Source: Tenacibaculum maritimum NCIMB 2154
GTDB lineage: Bacteria > Bacteroidota > Bacteroidia > Flavobacteriales > Flavobacteriaceae
Assembly (NCBI RefSeq): GCF_900119795.1
Contig: NZ_LT634361.1
Span: 2,418,001-2,482,000, forward strand
Reading direction: 5' to 3'
Length of the DNA stretch: 64,000 nucleotides
Made by a program: the position numbers and the translations under genes. Position 1 is the stretch's first letter. The number at the start of each line of letters is the position of its first letter. Under the pieces are notes generated by a model that did not search any database, was not told the DNA's origin, and saw only the letters and a program-made list of their open reading frames with translations. Below are positions 60,036 to 64,000 of this stretch, in pieces.

Positions 60036-60875
60036 TTAAGGAATCCAAACCTTAGGAAAGTTAGGTTTTCTTTTTTCAAGAAAAGCATCGCGTCCTTCTT
60101 TAGCTTCCTCAGTCATATATGCCAATCTGGTAGCTTCTCCTGCAAACACCTGTTGCCCTACCATTCCGTCATCTGTTAAGTTCATTGCAAACTTTAACAT
60201 TTTAATAGAAGTTGGTGATTTAGCTAATATTTCTTGTGCCCATTGGTAAGCTGTATCTTCTAATTCATCATGTGGAATTACGGCATTTACCATTCCCATT
60301 TCATAAGCTTCTTGTGCGGAATAATTTCTTCCTAAGAAAAATATTTCACGAGCTTTCTTTTGCCCTACCATTTTTGCTAAATATGCAGAACCATATCCTC
60401 CATCAAAAGAAGTTACATCTGCATCTGTTTGCTTAAAAATAGCATGTTCTTTACTCGCTAAAGTCAAATCACAAACCACGTGCAAGCTATGTCCACCTCC
60501 TACGGCCCATCCTGGAACTACACAAATGACTGCTTTTGGCATAAAACGAATCAAACGTTGTACTTCTAAAATATTTAATCGGTGGTATCCATCATCACCT
60601 ACATATCCTTGATGCCCACGAGCCGTTTGATCTCCTCCTGAACAAAAAGAGTAAACGCCGTCTTTGGTTGAAGGTCCTTCAGCGGATAATAAAACAACTC
60701 CTATGGACGTATCTTCTCCTGCATCATAAAAAGCATCATATAACTCTGAAGTCGTTTTTGGGCGGAATGCATTACGCACATTAGGCCTATTAAATGCAAT
60801 ACGCGCTACTCCATTTGACTTCTTATAAGTAATATCTTCGTAAACTTTTGCAGTTTTCCACTCTGCTTGTATCAT
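60036..60875 (-). CDS. menB: 1,4-dihydroxy-2-naphthoyl-CoA synthase
   Basis: A 279-residue crotonase-fold enzyme. The MenB marks are VRNAFRPKTTSELYDAF, YSFCSGGDQTARG (oxyanion and bicarbonate site), VPGWAVGGGHSLHVVCD and DADVTSFDGGYGSAYLA. It closes the ring of o-succinylbenzoyl-CoA in menaquinone synthesis. It is one of four men genes in this window (menF, menI and menD elsewhere). Confidence 0.95.
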   Translation of the reverse strand: MIQAEWKTAKVYEDITYKKSNGVARIAFNRPNVRNAFRPKTTSELYDAFYDAGEDTSIGVVLLSAEGPSTKDGVYSFCSGGDQTARGHQGYVGDDGYHRLNILEVQRLIRFMPKAVICVVPGWAVGGGHSLHVVCDLTLASKEHAIFKQTDADVTSFDGGYGSAYLAKMVGQKKAREIFFLGRNYSAQEAYEMGMVNAVIPHDELEDTAYQWAQEILAKSPTSIKMLKFAMNLTDDGMVGQQVFAGEATRLAYMTEEAKEGRDAFLEKRKPNFPKVWIP

Positions 60876-60967
60876 ATTTTCAAAATTTTATCGTTCTTTA
60901 CTGAGCAAAAATAGCACAATAACTTTATTTTTCTTTTTATATTTGACTAATATAACCCTAGGTACTT

Positions 60968-62245
60968 ATGAAACATTTTCTTTTACTTATAACAATATTT
61001 ATTTATACAACGTCTTTTTCTCAGAAAATAATTACAAAATCATATGATTCTAAGAAATTAAATAAAGAGAGAACTCTAAAAATATTCTTGCCTAAAAACT
61101 ATACAAAAGATACTATTTCAAGCTATCCATTAACAATTGTATTAGGAGATGAATACCTTTTTGACTTATATGTGGGAAGCTCCAAACTATTTGCTGATGC
61201 TGATATGGCACCTAGGCAAATTGTAGTAGGAATTGATATGAAAAAGACGTATAATAAAGATACTTCAATTGTTCCTGCAAACAAAGCGCTTACAAGTACT
61301 GCCAGCTCTTTTTACGATTTTATAAAAGAGGAGGTTATTCCGTACATGGAAACTTCTTACAAAGTGTCTCCTTTTTTAACTATTGTAGGAGAAGGCAAAG
61401 CAGCTAATTTTCTTACCTACTATTTAAAAGAAGTAACGCCTGTTTTTAATGCCTATGTTTGTATAGCTCCTGCCTTTTCTGAAAGTACTGTAAATATTAT
61501 CAACTCTTATAGTTTAAAAAGACTTAATGCTATTGATAACACCTTCTTTATTTATAGTAATACTAGCAAACATACTTCCAGAAAACAACATAACTTTTTT
61601 AATGAAGTAAAAGCATTGATCTCTTCTTATGATGCTAAAAATCTTCGAGTTAATTTTGAGTCTTTTAATGATTCTCCTAATTTATTATCATCCATAGGAG
61701 AAGCTGTTCCTAGGGCTATTTCACAGATATTCAAATTATATGCTAAAATTTCTAAAGAAGAATTTAATAAACACATCAAAGATCTTCCTCCTTTAGAAGC
61801 TATTAAATACGTAGAAAAAAAGTATTTAGATATAGAGTACTTATACGGCACTAACTTGAACGTGCGCTTAGACGATATTTATATTATTGAAGAAATTGTA
61901 ATGGATAGACAAGATGGTGACTACCTACGCGTTTTAGGTGATTTTGCTTTGATTAAGTATCCTGATTTGCATCTGGGTGATTTTTATATTGGTAAATACC
62001 ATGAATTGGGAAAGGATTACGAAAAGGCAGATTTTTATTATAAGGCTGCTTATGGTAAAATGGAATTATCTGACCCTAATGCTGATGCCTTTTATGAAAA
62101 TATAAAGCGGGTAAATAGACTGATGAATAGTGCTCCAGAGGAACATTTAAATTTACAAGAAGAAGAAAATTTAGAAGAGCAAGAGGAAGAACAACAAGAA
62201 GATGAGCAGCAAGAAGATCATGAAGAACAAAAAGAGGGAGAATAA
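60968..62245 (+). CDS. Secreted pseudo-esterase with helical and acidic C-terminus
   Basis: A 425-residue protein with a signal peptide (about 1-19, TTSFSQ). Residues 20-260 have the putative-esterase (PF00756-like) layout: RTLKIFLPKNYTKDT, YPLTIVLGDEYLF. The nucleophile elbow that should read G-x-S-x-G is GEGKAA (141-146), with Gly143 in place of Ser, so it is probably inactive. The C-terminal part has a TPR-like pair (LHLGDFYIGKYHELGKDYEKADFYYKAAYG) and ends in about 35 Glu/Gln residues. It may be a scaffold or binding protein. Confidence 0.7.
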   Translation: MKHFLLLITIFIYTTSFSQKIITKSYDSKKLNKERTLKIFLPKNYTKDTISSYPLTIVLGDEYLFDLYVGSSKLFADADMAPRQIVVGIDMKKTYNKDTSIVPANKALTSTASSFYDFIKEEVIPYMETSYKVSPFLTIVGEGKAANFLTYYLKEVTPVFNAYVCIAPAFSESTVNIINSYSLKRLNAIDNTFFIYSNTSKHTSRKQHNFFNEVKALISSYDAKNLRVNFESFNDSPNLLSSIGEAVPRAISQIFKLYAKISKEEFNKHIKDLPPLEAIKYVEKKYLDIEYLYGTNLNVRLDDIYIIEEIVMDRQDGDYLRVLGDFALIKYPDLHLGDFYIGKYHELGKDYEKADFYYKAAYGKMELSDPNADAFYENIKRVNRLMNSAPEEHLNLQEEENLEEQEEEQQEDEQQEDHEEQKEGE

Positions 62246-62259
62246 ATAACTCCCTTTTT
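62236..62259 (+). terminator. Terminator overlapping the pseudo-esterase stop
   Basis: GGGAG / CTCCC with a 9-nt loop and five T, overlapping the stop codon at 62243..62245. Confidence 0.55.
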
Positions 62260-62671
62260 ATGTTAAGCTGATTCTATCTGAAGATATTACGATCTTTTTA
62301 TTCTTGTATAAATTACCAATAGCTCTTTTGAATGCTTTTTTACTCATTTGTAAATGAAATTTAATAGATTCAGGAGAGCTTTTGTCAGTTAAAAGTAAAA
62401 AGCCTTTTTCTTTTAACTTATTCAGAACAACTTCTACATCTGTATCGATGACACTTTTAAAACCTTGGGGACGAAGGCTAACATCTATTTTTTCGTCTTC
62501 GCGAACTTTTTTAACATAGCCTTTCATTTTCATTCCTTCTTCCACTTCAGAAAAGATTTCATTTTTATACAAAAGACCTTCAAATTCCTCATTTATCAAC
62601 ACGGTATATCCCAACATTGTTTTTTGTCCAATTATTAAATCTACCTTATCTCCTTCGTTTAAATATTCCAT
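62258..62671 (-). CDS. S1-like plus winged-helix protein (short CvfB type)
   Basis: A 137-residue protein. Residues 1-65 are one S1/OB-like domain (GYTVLINEEFEGLLYKNEIF...GYVKKVREDEKIDVSLRPQG); residues 75-137 match the CvfB winged helix (TDKSSPESIKFHLQMSKKAFKRAIGNLYK). Full-length CvfB has additional S1 domains before this part, which are absent here; the short form seems intact, since it begins at a good ATG 4 bp from menD. It is probably an RNA-binding regulator. Confidence 0.75.
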   Translation of the reverse strand: MEYLNEGDKVDLIIGQKTMLGYTVLINEEFEGLLYKNEIFSEVEEGMKMKGYVKKVREDEKIDVSLRPQGFKSVIDTDVEVVLNKLKEKGFLLLTDKSSPESIKFHLQMSKKAFKRAIGNLYKNKKIVISSDRISLT

Positions 62672-62675
62672 TCTG

Positions 62676-64000
62676 TTATAATTGTTTAAAATAGTTTTGC
62701 AAAACTACGTCGTTAATTTCTTTTGGAGTGCTTATTTCTAATATTTTTGGTTGCTTTCCTTTTTCATAAAACCTTTGCAAACTTTCTTGTAAACTTTCTA
62801 CGGTATCTGCAAAACAATATTCAAAACCATACATCTTACATAAATGTACCGCAGTTAAGTTATGAGAAGTTTCAAAATAATCAATTGCATTGGTTGTTTT
62901 AGGCCCCGGTATAAACCTAAAAATTCCGCCTCCTGAATTATTAATAAGAATAATTCTAAAATTATTCGGAATATAATTGTTCCACAATGCATTACTATCG
63001 TAAAAGAAACTCAGATCTCCTGTTATAAAAACTGTTTGCTTTTTATTCGTTGCAATAGCTGCTCCAATGGCCGTACTAGTACTACCATCAATGCCGCTTG
63101 TTCCTCTATTACAAAAAACAGCTAGCGATTTTTGAATTGAGAATAATTGAGTATATCTAATAACAGAACTATTACTTAATTGCAACTGGCTTTCTTCAGG
63201 GATGCTTTTTAACACCTCTTCAAATACCTTCAAATCTGAATATGCAACGCTATTTAGGTATTTTTGATGTTTCTCTCTTCTATATGCACGTTCCTTTAAC
63301 CATTTATATTGAAAATTACTCGATCTATTTTTTCTATCTTTTGCCAACTTCTCTAAGAAAACTGAAGGAGATTCTTGAACAAACTCTGTCAAACAATAAT
63401 AGGTATCCATCGCATTATTTTCATCTATATGCCAATGATGTTGAGGCGGATGATTTCGTAAAAATTGCTTTACTTTTTTAGAAACAACCATTCCTCCTAA
63501 AGTTACCAATATTTCTGGTTTCAGTGCTTCGAAATCTTCCTCTTTTAATGAAAAAATTAATTGATCTATTGCATTGATAAAATTTGGATGGTGCACATTA
63601 GAAATTGTTTCTGTCATGATTAACACAGTGTCATCTTCTGCAAAAAGTGCTAAAGCTTCTTGAATTTTTTCACTAGGAAAATTACTCCCTATTAAAATTA
63701 TTTTTTTAGCAGAAGAATTCCATATTGACAAGAATGTTTCGTAATTGACCTTCGCTTTTTCTTCCTTTAAAAACCTATTATTATAGGTGGTACTAAAAGA
63801 TTTTTTTACTTGATTTAATACGAAAGGAGCTAAAACATCAACCGTTTCATATAATGGCTCCTTAAATGGTACATTAATATGAATAGGTCCTTTTTTATAA
63901 GTAGCTGTAAACAATGCCTTTGCTAAAAGATCTGAATTTTCTTCTAAAGTGCCTGCGGCTTCTTTTAAATTTGCAGCAAAAAGAATGTGATTCTCAAACA
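62676..64000 (-). CDS. menD: SEPHCHC synthase (2-succinyl-5-enolpyruvyl-cyclohexene-carboxylate synthase), 5' partial
   Basis: The frame stays open to the window edge, so the N-terminal part of about 110 residues is missing; the internal TTG near 63914 is not the start. Visible are KKGPIHINVPFKEPLY, the central domain (LVTLGGMVVSKKVKQFL) and the thiamine-diphosphate domain with NRGTSGIDGSTSTAIGAAI, FITGDLSFFYDSNALWN and INNSGGGIFRF. It joins isochorismate and 2-oxoglutarate in menaquinone synthesis. The S1-like gene follows 4 bp later. Confidence 0.93.
   Translation of the reverse strand, partial: FENHILFAANLKEAAGTLEENSDLLAKALFTATYKKGPIHINVPFKEPLYETVDVLAPFVLNQVKKSFSTTYNNRFLKEEKAKVNYETFLSIWNSSAKKIILIGSNFPSEKIQEALALFAEDDTVLIMTETISNVHHPNFINAIDQLIFSLKEEDFEALKPEILVTLGGMVVSKKVKQFLRNHPPQHHWHIDENNAMDTYYCLTEFVQESPSVFLEKLAKDRKNRSSNFQYKWLKERAYRREKHQKYLNSVAYSDLKVFEEVLKSIPEESQLQLSNSSVIRYTQLFSIQKSLAVFCNRGTSGIDGSTSTAIGAAIATNKKQTVFITGDLSFFYDSNALWNNYIPNNFRIILINNSGGGIFRFIPGPKTTNAIDYFETSHNLTAVHLCKMYGFEYCFADTVESLQESLQRFYEKGKQPKILEISTPKEINDVVLQNYFKQL

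Overview
The window is a contiguous AT-rich chromosome segment from a member of the Bacteroidota, almost certainly a marine-type Flavobacteriaceae (a Tenacibaculum-like genus is my guess, not proven). Supporting signs: a 1506-residue protein with a gliding-motility/type IX secretion type-B C-terminal domain, Bacteroidota-only families (DUF4295 beside rpmG/rpmB, PUR-alpha-like DUF3276, TIGR02757, DUF5916), menaquinone genes, an RprXY-like two-component pair, TANNTTTG-type promoters and several TTG starts. No rRNA or tRNA gene was seen.

Layout. 1-6.4 kb is an accessory locus read on the minus strand: two near-paralogous NarL/LuxR-type response regulators that share a promoter palindrome, a tandem array of about ten tiny lipoprotein genes built from a 465-bp two-gene unit, two paralogous membrane proteins whose start codons lie out of frame inside a lipoprotein gene, and a Tae4-like peptidoglycan amidase with a secreted partner (probable effector and immunity). 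6.5-10 kb is a compact type II restriction-modification operon (controller, cytosine-5 methyltransferase, NgoPII-like endonuclease) lying between two copies of a 219-bp direct repeat; a 56-bp hairpin repeat array runs into the left copy.

10-38 kb is mostly core genome: tRNA threonylcarbamoylation (Sua5/YrdC), a menI-hydrolase-menF operon, an ABC exporter, a leucine-dehydrogenase-like gene, nusB, DUF1573, yajC, ybbR-like, coaE, an RprXY-like pair, an ABC-2 transporter, the T9SS-type adhesin, uvrB, sucC, a DUF5916 outer-membrane protein followed by a 42-bp tandem repeat array, lolD-like and TIGR02757.

37.9-45.2 kb is a 7.2-kb accessory island inserted between two convergent genes; its ends carry a 57-bp duplication of the junction. 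It consists of repeat-bounded gene cassettes: an unknown gene, a probable toxin-antitoxin pair with an ADP-ribosyltransferase-like toxin, a candidate toxin gene with an upstream membrane protein, and two further copies of that membrane gene with diverged C-termini and only an 11-codon stub of the candidate toxin. Fragments of IS3-type and IS1182-type transposases are scattered through it. 45.1-52.6 kb is a type I restriction-modification operon (hsdM-hsdS-hsdR) with an overlapping YgjP-like metallopeptidase gene.

52.8-64 kb returns to core genes: a PAS protein, a diphthine-ammonia-ligase-like ATPase, rimO, ftsY, DUF4295-rpmG-rpmB, cinA, a fumarylacetoacetase-fold hydrolase, menB, a pseudo-esterase, an S1/winged-helix protein and menD (5' end outside the window). 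menF, menI, menB and menD together cover several steps of menaquinone synthesis.
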